From Lactarius indigo (taxonomy: Eukaryota; Basidiomycota; Agaricomycetes; Russulales; Russulaceae): a stretch of DNA of 64,000 bases. Location of the stretch: positions 62,001-126,000 of the forward strand of contig JAFKAC010000054.1 of the NCBI GenBank assembly GCA_025766275.1. Reading direction: 5' to 3'. Shown piece by piece: positions 9,675 to 19,797 of this stretch (positions are counted from its first letter, which is position 1; every line of letters starts with the position of its first letter). The notes beneath the pieces are model-generated. The model was not told where the DNA came from, made no database searches, and saw only the letters and a list, made by a program, of their open reading frames with translations. Both the position numbers and the translations under genes were made by a program.

Positions 9675-11005
9675 CTTTCTTCACACGCCCCTTCATTCTT
9701 ACCGGCGTTTTCTATCTTCCCTTCTAGGTGGTTGACGACCACAAGTCCCTTGTGTTATCCACCTCACTCTTTGCCTGTGGACCTTCGTACGCAGAATCTG
9801 CGCTATCTTGGTACAACTCTATTGTCCGTAAAGCCGGCATAGATTGTGCTTGCCTATAGGCGTTCTATCTGGTCATCAGTAGAACGTTTGGGTACTGCTT
9901 GCAGAACTGGTCACCACGCCAGATAAGCTGCAAGTGGAAGAGAAGCCTGCCAGGCCTAGCCTGCGACAGCTGTACGCGAAGTAAACAGAAAAGTTTGAGA
10001 GCGCTTCGGCGTGAGAGGCAGCCAACAGGTCGAGAAGACTGAGGCAGACAGCCTTGTGGCTCTACACATCCCCTTACCCCATTCCTGAGTGTTCCGTTAT
10101 CGCCGCAGCCTCGCGCAGTGTGAAAAACCACTGTGTATTGGTCTTGCTTGATCGGACTCTCCCTTCACCTTCGACTTAGCGCTTCGCGGTCGTCGTAACA
10201 CGTCGTCACATTATACCACCTTCTATTTTCAAACTGCCTCGCATATTTGCGAACGTCCGTCAGCGTCTTCGACGTATCTTCCGGAGGAGACAGGAAACAA
10301 TCCTTCCTGTTCCAGCGCCCCCGTCACCCCCACGATCCTATTTCACTCCAAACTTAGCCTCTGCTTCGGCATCGCTACACGTTCAGGGAGCAGGTCAATC
10401 GTCCACTGACCCAATCCCTTCACCCCGTTTCGCATCTCCAACTCCGACAGCAGCTTCGGAGCACTCTTACCATTCCGCGCACTCCTCCTCCAACGAGACA
10501 CTCGTCGACGACCCCCAAGCACCCCCTGTAGTTTATCAGCAAGAAGTCTTTGCTGGTGAAGAAGTCCACTACAGGTTCTCTTTAGAAGGCGAACCACAGA
10601 ACGACGCGGAAGCATACGTCCGCGCCATCTATTACGACAGAGATTTCCGTTTCGCCCTTCTCGAACTCCACGGAGCCTTCGGCCTTGTTGCAGGCACCCC
10701 TTTCACCGTCCCCCAGCTGATCGCCTTCGCGGCAGCATTAGTCCCCGAACTTTCTCCTCCCCCATCCGTCCACTCCCACGATAGCTCCCAAAGGGAAACA
10801 GAGAGCAGCTCAGGCACAAGCTCAGTATCCCACAGGAGTAACGTCCAAGTACAGAACGATCCTCTCTAAAGAAGAGAAAGAGTGGATCAAGAACTTCGAC
10901 AACTGGGACGACTTCGACGAAGACGAACAGCTTCGCCTCATCGAAGACAGACGGGAGTCGATCAAAAAGTACGAGGAAAGAAAGAGACAAGACGAGTTAG
11001 ATAGG
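9675..11005 (+). other. Leader of element C with an ATG-less open frame (10180-10869)
   Basis: 1.3 kb between primer site and gag ATG. One plus-strand frame is open from a TAG near 10177 to the stop near 10869 (about 230 codons) with Pro/Ser-rich then normal-looking sequence, but it has no ATG. The gag frame itself is open back to about 10742, adding a charged segment (KEEKEWIKNFDNWDDF-like) before the first ATG. The two frames overlap for about 130 nt. This suggests that gag may begin upstream by splicing, a frameshift or non-AUG initiation. Confidence 0.5.
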
Positions 11006-12232
11006 ATGTCCGCCGCCGCCGCCGCTCCCCCCACACCAACAGCTCCTGCTCCGCCCCCAACTCTCAACGACTGCCTTCGCCTCATCAGCGATCTAGGCCA
11101 GGTAGTCGGCATACTTACGCAAAAGGTCACGGACTTGACCGCACAGGTTTCAGCAACCGCGGCCAAGCCTAGCACCAAACACAAGGAAGTAGTGGCCCGT
11201 CCCAAAGCCTGGGATGGGAAAGGCAACTCCACAGATGCCCGTCACTTCCTTGCAGCCTTCCATAATTGGGCAGGCTCACAGCAGGACGCTATGAATACCT
11301 GGGACCCGGCCCAGGGTATGTACTTCCGGGCAGAAGACCGCTGGATTATGGCGGTTCTTAACCTTATGGAAGGGGAAGCCAAGTCATGGGCTCTCCCCTA
11401 CCTCGAACAACTTCAGTCGAACAACATCCCGTTCGGTAGCTCTTGGGACGAATTCGTCAAAGAGTTCAACCGGCGGTTCTCGCCCCTCGACACTACAGAG
11501 ACAGCGAGGGAGCAGCTGAAGAAGACAAAACAGGGCCGCGGATCGGTTGCAGAGTACCGATCCGTGTTCGAACAGTACTCTGGACAGACTGGATGGTCAA
11601 AAGCAGACCTCCGCACCCGCTTTTACGATGGTCTATCGGACCGCGTAAAAGACGCCTTAGCCTTGACGGACAAGGCCCACGTCGACTTCGACGACCTCAA
11701 GCAGGTCTCACAGTCGCTAGATCAGCGACTGAGACAGAGGGACTCGGAGAAGAAGGGCGGTTCGTCCAGCCAGTCGATCTTGCCTGCGGGCAAGCCGTCC
11801 GATCCAGACGCGATGCAAGTTGACGCATCACGTCAGCAGGGATCCGGTACGAGCAAACCCGCATCCAGCGGAAAGACCCGGCAGGACTATCAGAAACACA
11901 TGCAAGGCAAGTGTTACGGGTGTGGTTCTAAGGACCACTCAAAGAAGGATGGAAATCACGAACGCGACGTGTGCCACCACTGTCAAAAGGTCGGACATAG
12001 GGCACCCGTCTGCATGCTCAAATTTATGGGGAAACCCGCCAAAGCGAAAGCTGCGGCCAGTAGCGAGGAGACCCCCTCCCAACCTTCTTCCAGTCAGTCG
12101 GCGGCTTCCACCGCCCAATCAAGTACTTCCGCACCGCCCAAAGCCAATACGTCCCAGGCAGACGTGGCAAAGTTATTGGCGGCGCTCACCGCACAGCAAG
12201 AGCAAATCAACGCTCTTAAGGCGGCTTTTTAG
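11006..12232 (+). CDS. Gag of gypsy element C
   Basis: 408 aa from the first ATG: an Ala/Pro-rich start, a retrotransposon gag (capsid) domain at about residues 70-250 with the WDEFVKEFNRRFSP segment, a DPDAMQVD segment, then two Cys-rich knuckles (CYGCGSKDHSKKDGNHERDVC-type and CHHCQKVGHRAPVC) at about 305-345 and a low-complexity tail. It packages the element RNA. The frame ends in a run of five T and TAG, after which pol continues in the -1 frame. The true start may be farther upstream, since the frame is open from about 10742. Confidence 0.9.
   Translation: MSAAAAAPPTPTAPAPPPTLNDCLRLISDLGQVVGILTQKVTDLTAQVSATAAKPSTKHKEVVARPKAWDGKGNSTDARHFLAAFHNWAGSQQDAMNTWDPAQGMYFRAEDRWIMAVLNLMEGEAKSWALPYLEQLQSNNIPFGSSWDEFVKEFNRRFSPLDTTETAREQLKKTKQGRGSVAEYRSVFEQYSGQTGWSKADLRTRFYDGLSDRVKDALALTDKAHVDFDDLKQVSQSLDQRLRQRDSEKKGGSSSQSILPAGKPSDPDAMQVDASRQQGSGTSKPASSGKTRQDYQKHMQGKCYGCGSKDHSKKDGNHERDVCHHCQKVGHRAPVCMLKFMGKPAKAKAAASSEETPSQPSSSQSAASTAQSSTSAPPKANTSQADVAKLLAALTAQQEQINALKAAF
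12226..12232 (+). promoter_or_regulatory. Gag stop with T-run, possible -1 frameshift site (element C)
   Basis: Gag ends GCT TTT TAG. The -1 frame reads TTT TTA GAT and is open through 12445 into pol without a stop. A one-base slip of tRNA-Phe on the T-run would join gag to pol. It is not a canonical X XXY YYZ heptamer, so the mechanism is inferred. Confidence 0.45.
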
Positions 12233-12444
12233 ATCCAGGGGCAGTCATAGCTGCGGACTCCCCCTGTAAAACAGATACGGTTGACTCGGCTTCATGTAGT
12301 TGTAAGATATGCCTACGATCTCGCCTCGTTTCGGACTCGGACCAATCTGTAATTCCTACGTACCACTTTGTTTCTGCCTGTCATGTTGATAGTAGTGATG
12401 TCTCGGCTTCCTGTTCTGATTCTACATCTACATCTGCCTCGGAG

Positions 12445-15400
12445 ATGAACAATAGTATTAGTGTTCCGATTGCTCCACAATTTGTAGCAGCGCCGCAAGT
12501 GATGATTTCTGATGCAGCGCTTTCTTCATGTATAATTCCCGAAACAAAAGATAGCAGATCTCATTTTCATATTTCTGTTGAATTACAAGGACGTCATCGT
12601 ACTGTAAAAGTAGCAGCCATGGTAGACTCCGGAGCAACTTCGTTGTTCCTGGACAAAAAGTACGCTGACCGCCACAAGATGTTGCAAGTTCCGCTGGAGC
12701 ATCCCATTACCCTCTATAACATAGATGGGACGCTCAATGAAGCAGGCAGTATCACCCATAAAGTAACACTCGTCCTCAAAGTTGGCCCTAGTGCAGAAAA
12801 GTTCGACTTTATGGTCACTTCACTAGGCCCAGAACGAGTTATATTGGGACTGCCTTGGCTTAGACACCGGAACCCGCACATAAATTGGCAGGAAGGCACT
12901 ATGCGTCTCAACTCCAGCGCTGAAATAGCTGCACCGGAGATAGAGATAGAGGTGACGCGCATTATGGCGAACCGTATGGAACGTCGCCGTCTCCTTGCGG
13001 AGAAAGTGTTGGACACAGTCTCTGACGAAGTTTTCTGTTTGGCCGGCTTTACGTACTCTCAGCAGATTGCCGAGAGAGCGATAACCTCCAAACCTAAGAA
13101 AACCTTCGAAGAAATGGTCCCCGAACACTATCGAGACTTCGCAAAAGTCTTCTCTGAGGAAGAATCCCAGAGACTCCCTGAGCATCAGCCATGGGACCAC
13201 GCCATAGACCTAGAACCAGATGCAGTCAAGCACTGGAAGGTTAAGACGTACCCCATGTCGCCCAGCGAGCAAGTGGAACTGGATAAATTCTTAGATGAAC
13301 ATATAGGGAAAGGATATTTAGTCCCATCTAAGTCACCGATGGCATCCCCTGTATTCTTCATCAAGAAAAAAGACGGCAAGCTCCGTCTAGTCCAAGACTA
13401 TCGGCGTCTTAACAAAATTACCATTAAGAACCGATATCCACTTCCACTCGCGGCCGACATTATCAATCGGCTTAAGGGAGCCCAATACTTCACTAAATTC
13501 GACGTTCGATGGGGATACCATAATATCCGCATCAGAGAAGGCGACGAATGGAAAGGTGCCATTGTCACCAACAGGGGTCTATACGAGCCAAAAGTTATGT
13601 ACTTTGGCATGACTAATAGCCCTGCCACCTTTCAAGCCTTGATGAACGCCGTCTTTGCCGATCTCATCGCACAAGGAGAGGTCGCCGTATATATGGATGA
13701 TATTCTCATCTATAGCAATAACCTTAAGCATCATCGCAAAATAGTACGCGAAGTGCTGACAAGGTTAGAGCAATACGACCTCTATCTCAAACCCGAGAAA
13801 TGCGATTTCGAGAAGCAAGAAATGGAGTATCTAGGGATGATTATCCGTCCCGGAGAAGTGCAGATGGACCCTGGCAAGGTCTCTGCAGTAAAGGAGTGGC
13901 CAACCCCGACTACGCTCAAAGAAGTAAGAGCCTTTATCGGGTTCGCCAATTTCTATAGAAGGTTCATCAAGGACTTCGCGGCCATTGCCCGACCCCTTCA
14001 TGACCTTACTAAGAAAGACACTCCTTGGGTATGGCAGTCTGAACAGCAGAAAGCCTTTGACCTGTTGAAGGAACGATTCGTACAAGAACCTATTCTTAAG
14101 GTTTACGATCCGAACCTTCCAACTAGAGTCGAGGTAGATGCTTCAGGATTTGCTACCGGCGGTATTCTAACTCAGAAGTACCCGGACGGTCTTTGGCACC
14201 CTATTGCGTACCGCTCACAGTCTATGAGCAAAGAAGAACGCAATTATGAGATTTACGACAGAGAAATGCTCGGCTTAATCCGCGCCTTAGAGGACTGGAG
14301 ACACTTCCTCGAAGGCATCTCCTTTGAAGTGATCACCGACCATAAGAATATGGAATGGTGGGCAACCATGAAAGACTTAAATAGGCGCCAAGCTAGATGG
14401 GCCTTATTTTTAAGTCGGTTTGCCTTCAAAATCACTTATAAGAAAGGAGAATCTATGCAAGCCGACGCATTAAGTCGTTTCTCACGAGACCAAGTCCGAG
14501 ACTCTGAAGACAACCGCCAGGTACAGGTGTTAAAACCAGAGCATTTCCTAGCTGCCGCTAAAGCGCACTTCGTCCCCGAAATAGACTCCTTAGGGAATCG
14601 CATTAAGCTCGCATCTATCAGAGAAGCTGAAGTTATAGAGGGTCTTAAAAGTATCTCTAAGACCGCTCCTAAAGCTCTCACAGATGGCGTCTTAATGTGG
14701 GAAGAAGAAGATGGTTTCATCTATCACCGGGGTAAACTCTATGTCCCAAATGATCGTACCCTTCGTAGGGACGTGGTAAAGTCTTGCCACGATTCGGTCA
14801 CTACCGGACATCCTGGAAAAAATGGAACCATAGAGCTAGTCAGTCGCTATTATTGGTGGCCGCGCATGGCAGGCTTCATTGCCTCATACGTAGAAGGATG
14901 CGATCGATGTCAACGTTATCGCAAAGATCTGCACCCCAAAGCAACCATTCAGCCGCAAGAAGTGCCTGAGGGACCTTGGCAGATAGTCGGGATCGATCTG
15001 ATCGGTCCACTGCCTATGTCACATGGGAAAGATATGATCTTAAACGTCGTAGATCATTATACAAAACAGATTCATCTGTTCCCTGTGACCTCTCAGATTA
15101 CGGCTGATGGGGTAGCATCCATCTACTTTGAGCAAATCTTCCCCCTGCATGGGATCCCTCGCAAGGTCATAAGCGACAGGGGACCCCAATTTGCAGCGCG
15201 AAGCATGCGTGCCCTTTATAAGCGACTAGGAATAGACGCAGGTCTTACCACAGCCTATCACCCTCAAGCTAATGGACAGGTAGAGCGCAAAAATCAAGAA
15301 GTTGAAATATATTTGCGCATGTTCATTAGTAAGAGACAGGATGATTGGGCAGACCTGCTTCCTACAGCGGAATTTGTAGTCAATAGTAGACTCAACTCAG

Positions 15401-16116
15401 CCACGGGACATACCCCCTTTGAGCTACTATACGGCTTTACGCCCGACTTCACTATTCCTGCTGGTAGGCCTACGGGTATTCCACTGCTCGACAAGCGCCT
15501 TCAGCACTTAGTTTCCGCTCGCAAGGATGCAGAGGCGGCTCTACGCCTAAGTAAAAGGCGAATGCAGACAGACGTTGAACAAAGGACTAAGCCATACTCC
15601 TTTAACGTCGGGGATAAAGTCTGGTTGCAGGCTAAGCAGATAAAGATACATCAGCAGTCATCCAAACTGGGACCTAAGCAACTAGGCCCATTTGAAGTCA
15701 CTAAAGTTATAAGTGACGTCGACTATAAGCTTGCACTACCCCCTGCATTACGGATCCATGATGTATTTCATGTAGACCGTCTCTCTCCTTACAAAGGAAA
15801 CGAAGTCAATGGGCTCACGCCTCCACCACCCGATCCAGTAACGGTCGAGGGAGAAGAAGAGTACGAAGTCGACCATATAAGGGATTCTAAGCTCTTTGGT
15901 CGTACTCTTAAGTACCTCGTCCGTTGGAAAGGATATGGTGAGGGTGAGGACACATGGGAACCGGCTAAAAACCTAGCACACGCCCCTGATGCGATTAAGG
16001 AATTCCATTCCTCAAATCCGGGCGCGCCTAGAAAAATAGCGGCTCTCATCTACGCGTCCTTGCCTTGGCAAGCTCATCATGTGGATACATGGGCCAACGC
16101 GGACGTCGACCCTTAA
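12445..16116 (+). CDS. Pol polyprotein of gypsy element C (intact)
   Basis: 1,223 aa from the first ATG; the frame is open upstream to the gag stop. Order: aspartic protease (MVDSGATSLFLD, about residue 58), reverse transcriptase (KKDGKLRLVQDYRRLN at about 307, catalytic YMDDILIYS at about 415), RNase H (VEVDASGFATGG at about 562), integrase zinc-binding region (about 787-820), integrase core (Asp of GIDLIGPL at about 848, SDRGPQF at about 910, Glu of QVERKNQE at about 940) and a C-terminal chromodomain (EEYEVDHI to YLVRWKGYGEGEDTWEP, about 1137-1173). The chromodomain places it among chromoviruses, which can target modified chromatin. Unlike D, E and G it ends soon after the chromodomain. 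Confidence 0.96.
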   Translation: MNNSISVPIAPQFVAAPQVMISDAALSSCIIPETKDSRSHFHISVELQGRHRTVKVAAMVDSGATSLFLDKKYADRHKMLQVPLEHPITLYNIDGTLNEAGSITHKVTLVLKVGPSAEKFDFMVTSLGPERVILGLPWLRHRNPHINWQEGTMRLNSSAEIAAPEIEIEVTRIMANRMERRRLLAEKVLDTVSDEVFCLAGFTYSQQIAERAITSKPKKTFEEMVPEHYRDFAKVFSEEESQRLPEHQPWDHAIDLEPDAVKHWKVKTYPMSPSEQVELDKFLDEHIGKGYLVPSKSPMASPVFFIKKKDGKLRLVQDYRRLNKITIKNRYPLPLAADIINRLKGAQYFTKFDVRWGYHNIRIREGDEWKGAIVTNRGLYEPKVMYFGMTNSPATFQALMNAVFADLIAQGEVAVYMDDILIYSNNLKHHRKIVREVLTRLEQYDLYLKPEKCDFEKQEMEYLGMIIRPGEVQMDPGKVSAVKEWPTPTTLKEVRAFIGFANFYRRFIKDFAAIARPLHDLTKKDTPWVWQSEQQKAFDLLKERFVQEPILKVYDPNLPTRVEVDASGFATGGILTQKYPDGLWHPIAYRSQSMSKEERNYEIYDREMLGLIRALEDWRHFLEGISFEVITDHKNMEWWATMKDLNRRQARWALFLSRFAFKITYKKGESMQADALSRFSRDQVRDSEDNRQVQVLKPEHFLAAAKAHFVPEIDSLGNRIKLASIREAEVIEGLKSISKTAPKALTDGVLMWEEEDGFIYHRGKLYVPNDRTLRRDVVKSCHDSVTTGHPGKNGTIELVSRYYWWPRMAGFIASYVEGCDRCQRYRKDLHPKATIQPQEVPEGPWQIVGIDLIGPLPMSHGKDMILNVVDHYTKQIHLFPVTSQITADGVASIYFEQIFPLHGIPRKVISDRGPQFAARSMRALYKRLGIDAGLTTAYHPQANGQVERKNQEVEIYLRMFISKRQDDWADLLPTAEFVVNSRLNSATGHTPFELLYGFTPDFTIPAGRPTGIPLLDKRLQHLVSARKDAEAALRLSKRRMQTDVEQRTKPYSFNVGDKVWLQAKQIKIHQQSSKLGPKQLGPFEVTKVISDVDYKLALPPALRIHDVFHVDRLSPYKGNEVNGLTPPPPDPVTVEGEEEYEVDHIRDSKLFGRTLKYLVRWKGYGEGEDTWEPAKNLAHAPDAIKEFHSSNPGAPRKIAALIYASLPWQAHHVDTWANADVDP

Positions 16117-16128
16117 GGAGGGGGGTGA

Positions 16129-16905
16129 TGTCACGGACGCTCTATTTTCGCCTTATTTTTCTGTATTTTTATGGATTTATTTGGTGAAGATATGAGACTC
16201 CAACGTTGTGCTCAAATATCCAAGTCCTTATCATTAGATATGATAAGATGGTTAGTCACGTGATGCCAACATGTGCACCCACACGCACGTGACCCTGGGA
16301 TAGTAACTTCCTTATAAAGATGTTACCTCTCTAGGTCATTTTCCTCATTAGTAAAGTAGTTTCTCATTGGACGATAAGCAGGGAACATTCTAGATAGTTC
16401 TAGACTACGTTGTCATAGGGTTGTGACTCATAGATAAGGACACGTCATTGTTCTGTCAGCGTTAATGACTATGCATCAGTCAGCACAACAGATAACGCTA
16501 TTATTAGACACGACGCGTCAGCGCCTGACTCATTACTATTACACATACCTTTAGTAACAAGGTTCCGTAGTAATTCGAACTCAGCCGCAGCATAGTATAT
16601 AAACCCTCATGTAGCGTCCTGAGTGGAACCAACTTGTCCTCTTGGTTCTCCACTCAGGTGCATATTCCCTTGTATTTCCCTTACTCTTCTCCAATGTTAA
16701 CTTGTCCTCTTGGTTCTCCACTCAGCGTGCCACTGCGTGATCACCTGACCTTTGGTCTTGCATAAAGACCTCTAGTGTGTCTATCCTCCGCAGTGACTGT
16801 ACGTTCGGCGCGTGACTTGTCTCCGCGCTAGGCTTGGGTGTATACCAGTTCAGTTCACTTACCTTCACCTTGGTCTAGTTGTACGCGATAAGTCATACCG
16901 CTACA
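16129..16905 (+). repeat. 3' LTR of element C (777 bp)
   Basis: Same length as the 5' LTR with a single difference seen (A at 16662). It is preceded by the purine tract at about 16114-16125 and followed by the target duplication AACAC. Polyadenylation of the element transcript would occur within it. Confidence 0.95.
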
Positions 16906-19482
16906 AACACCTTGGTGCTTGCCCTTTCATATAGAATTGTGGCTATATTAGCAAAGGGTGCCTTCTTGGACCTGACTTTATGGCCAATTTCTCCAATGGC
17001 CCTCTCCACTGTAGCTTGAGAGCCAAATCTGATTGAGCCATTCCATGAGATATGGTGTGGGACATGAATTAATTGCCAGATGCACAGCCTGCATCTTGAG
17101 ACCTTGACTGGGTCATCCTCAACATAAAGCCTCTCAAATTCCTGGAGGAAGGACTTGATTAGACTGTGTAAGGATGCTAAGTCCTCATCAGACTTTGGTG
17201 AATGAGACATTGCAGCTTCAACAATGTCTGCAAACTGGCCAAAGTTCTTGAGGACATCCTTGTCAAAGCCTAGCTCCCATGCCATTGGTATAATATACCA
17301 GTGAAGGAGGGCCATCCATTCATAGACTTTGTACTGGCTATGGCACTTTTTGTATGGGTCCCTGATTGGCCCACAGAAAGATGAAGGGAGGGTCTTTACT
17401 GCCTTTTCAACCTCTGCACCAAGTTTTGAGGCCATGCCTGCATCCATATGTATCTTCTCATCAATGGAGCTATGGGTCACCCACAAGTCCCAGATGTGTA
17501 CCATGCAGTTTTCATAGAATAAATGGAAGGGGTCCAATGGGAAGAATGATGGATGGGAAAATGTAGGACTGGCTGCACATATTGTAAGGCGTGAGATTCC
17601 TGTCTCCTTTACAGTCCTTTGAAGCTCTGCTTGGGTTCTTGCAGACTCTAGCCTTTCAATAGTCTGCCAATATTGTCTTTGGCCTCTCATGGGCAAGTTA
17701 TCCAGGTCAACAATATGGCGACCAGGATTATATCTTTCCTTTTGAGGTGGAGAGATTGGATAGTACTGGGCTCTAGCACCTCTGTCCTTGGCAGGGCGAG
17801 CACCTTGTACCAAACTGAAGCGATCACCATAAAGGGCTGAATGTCCTGCCATCCCACTCAACTTGGCAGATCCAAGCATGTCTCCTTTTACACCACAGAG
17901 ATATGCTCTCAGAACAAAGTAGGATGAGTCAATAGCATCCCATGTCCACATCCCCACACTTGCCATTGCCATCTCTTCAAAAAGGGGATATATGAAGGAC
18001 TCAATGTTCCCAGGTGCTGATGGGCCTGGGATGGCAAGTGGGACAATGACATTGCTTGCTCTGTAGCACATCTCTGGTGGGAGATTGAGCAGCACAACAA
18101 TTAGGAGCCACATATTGGACTGCTTTTTCATGGTGAGCTGAGCACCATCTGTAGAGATTGATAGGGCAGTGTCTCTTTCATCATGGAATAGCCCCAATTT
18201 GGTGTAGTGGTGAATATGGTTGTCAGAGTTGGCAAACTCTGACCTCTTCACACCAGCACCCCTTGCAAGCACATCTAGTGTCCTCTTCAAGCATTCATCC
18301 CTATGGCGCATCTCATGGGATGTCTCTGCATTGGCATAGTATGCCTGAATGATGGGAGTGATGGGCATATAGAGCATGGTTGCCCTTGACTTTGGTCTGG
18401 CTGTAGGACTCTGCTGTGGTTTGTAGCGCTGCTCATCACAGTCTTTGTATGAGCAGGTGGATTGAGAATGAGAGTCTCCAGTATATGCCATGCAACTTTT
18501 AGGGCACATGTCAATAAATGAGGGGTGTAGGCCAGTGAGGTCTTCAGCTAGCTTTCTGACCCTATAAAGGCTGAGGATTTCCTCCTTTGTGGCCTCTCCA
18601 AGTACCTGTGCATGGGCATTGTATGCTTTAACAGTGCCATTGGACCCTATCCATGCAAGGTAGTGCTGGAGGGATAAGGTCTGTGCCCTGGATAGTGTCT
18701 GTTGCCATGGGGCATGGATAGGAGGAGGGGGGAGTGTATATTCCTTCAACAGCTGTTTCTGAAGCTTCACAACAATTTCTGGCAAATTCCCACCACCACT
18801 ACCACCAGAGGGCCCATATGAGGACTTGTAAGGGGCAAAGTCCTCATCAGAGGCTAAAAAACTATCATCATCCTCCAGTGAGTCCAGTTGACTAGAACTA
18901 GAGCCAGATTCAGAGCCAGGGTCTGGAGCAACATCCAAGGTCTCCTCTGGAATCCTGAAGATGACAGAGCTGTCATCCTCATGCTCCTGGTCTGATATAT
19001 TGTCCAACTCCTGTATATCCATAGAGCCCTCCTCCTGCAAGGAAAATGGGGTGTCTATGCTGGCATTAGGACAAAGATATCATAAGTTCACAGTAAATTA
19101 CTTACAATCATCATCAACCATCATAGCATCATCATTGACCATCCTCCCCTCTGGAAATGGGGGTGAACTAGTAGGGGCAATAGCTAGATCTAAGTAGATC
19201 AGTATTAATTGGGAGCATAAAAAATAAGTGCTCACCATCTGAATAAAGAGATCCAAGTTGCCTGGATAACTGTGACTCCTCAACCAGGCTGCCAAGCAGC
19301 TCTGAAAGCTGGTGTTGACAGCTCTGGACAAAGTTCACAGTGTCCTGAGGTGCACCAGAAGCTATCAGATTATATAGATGCTTTAGGTTTTCCTTGGAGT
19401 GAATCCTGATAGTCCTCTTGGAAAGCTCCTTATTTGAGGTGCACTTGAAGCATGGGCAAATATATTTAACTATTGGTGCCAT
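16906..19482 (-). pseudogene. Plavaka/Tnp2-type (CACTA-like) transposase, 5' part with three exons
   Basis: Gene model: exon 1 19482-19236, intron 19235-19190 (46 nt), exon 2 19189-19106, intron 19105-19055 (51 nt), exon 3 from 19054. The N terminus carries a CPCFKCTSNKELSKRTI zinc-finger-like segment. Exon 3 carries the Tnp2 hallmark STDGAQL..WLLIVVLLNLPPEMCYR followed by AIPGPSAPGNIESF, the core of this fungal transposase family. The frame runs to the insertion point of element C at 16905 and resumes at 8880. All coding pieces together come to 3,042 nt (1,013 aa) with no internal stop. It is broken only by insertions, so no full-length product is expected. I found no terminal inverted repeats. 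Confidence 0.88.
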
Positions 19483-19797
19483 TGTTGTTGTGGGAAGGTG
19501 TATATACAGGCCTGGTAGCACAAAAACTATCTGCTGATGGACTATAGATAACAAGTTGCGAGTTTCGATTCTTTGAAGCCCCGGGCCGGCCGTGCCGCGA
19601 TTTGTCAGGGCAGGAGCAAGCGAACATATTGACTTACGTTCATATTGACTTATGTTTTTATTTTTCCCTCGCTTGTTCGTTCGGTCATTCGTCCTCTCCA
19701 CCTTCCACGTTCCTTCCTTCCCCATTTCCTCTTCCCTCTTCCCTCTTCCTCTCATTCCCATCTTCTTCCATCTTCCCTTCCCATCTATTTTTCTTGC
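19483..19797. promoter_or_regulatory. Short divergent intergenic region between transposase and 8-exon gene
   Basis: 315 bp between two head-to-head start codons. Composition changes near 19570 from AT-leaning (transposon side) to GC-rich (GCCCCGGGCCGGCC) and then to a pyrimidine-rich leader before the ATG at 19798. The right end of the Plavaka transposon probably lies here, but no clear end repeat or TATA box is visible. Confidence 0.4.

Larger units (their letters stand above)
8886..16905 (+). mobile_element. Complete Ty3/gypsy chromovirus C, TSD AACAC
   Basis: 8,020 bp with two 777-bp LTRs (8886-9662, 16129-16905), a self-complementary primer-binding site, gag, pol and a purine tract (AAGGAGGGGGG) just before the 3' LTR. 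The target duplication AACAC is at 8881-8885 and 16906-16910. I see one LTR difference (G at 9419, A at 16662). Gag and pol carry no stop or frameshift beyond the normal -1 junction, so the copy looks young and potentially active. It sits inside the Plavaka transposase reading frame. Confidence 0.97.
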
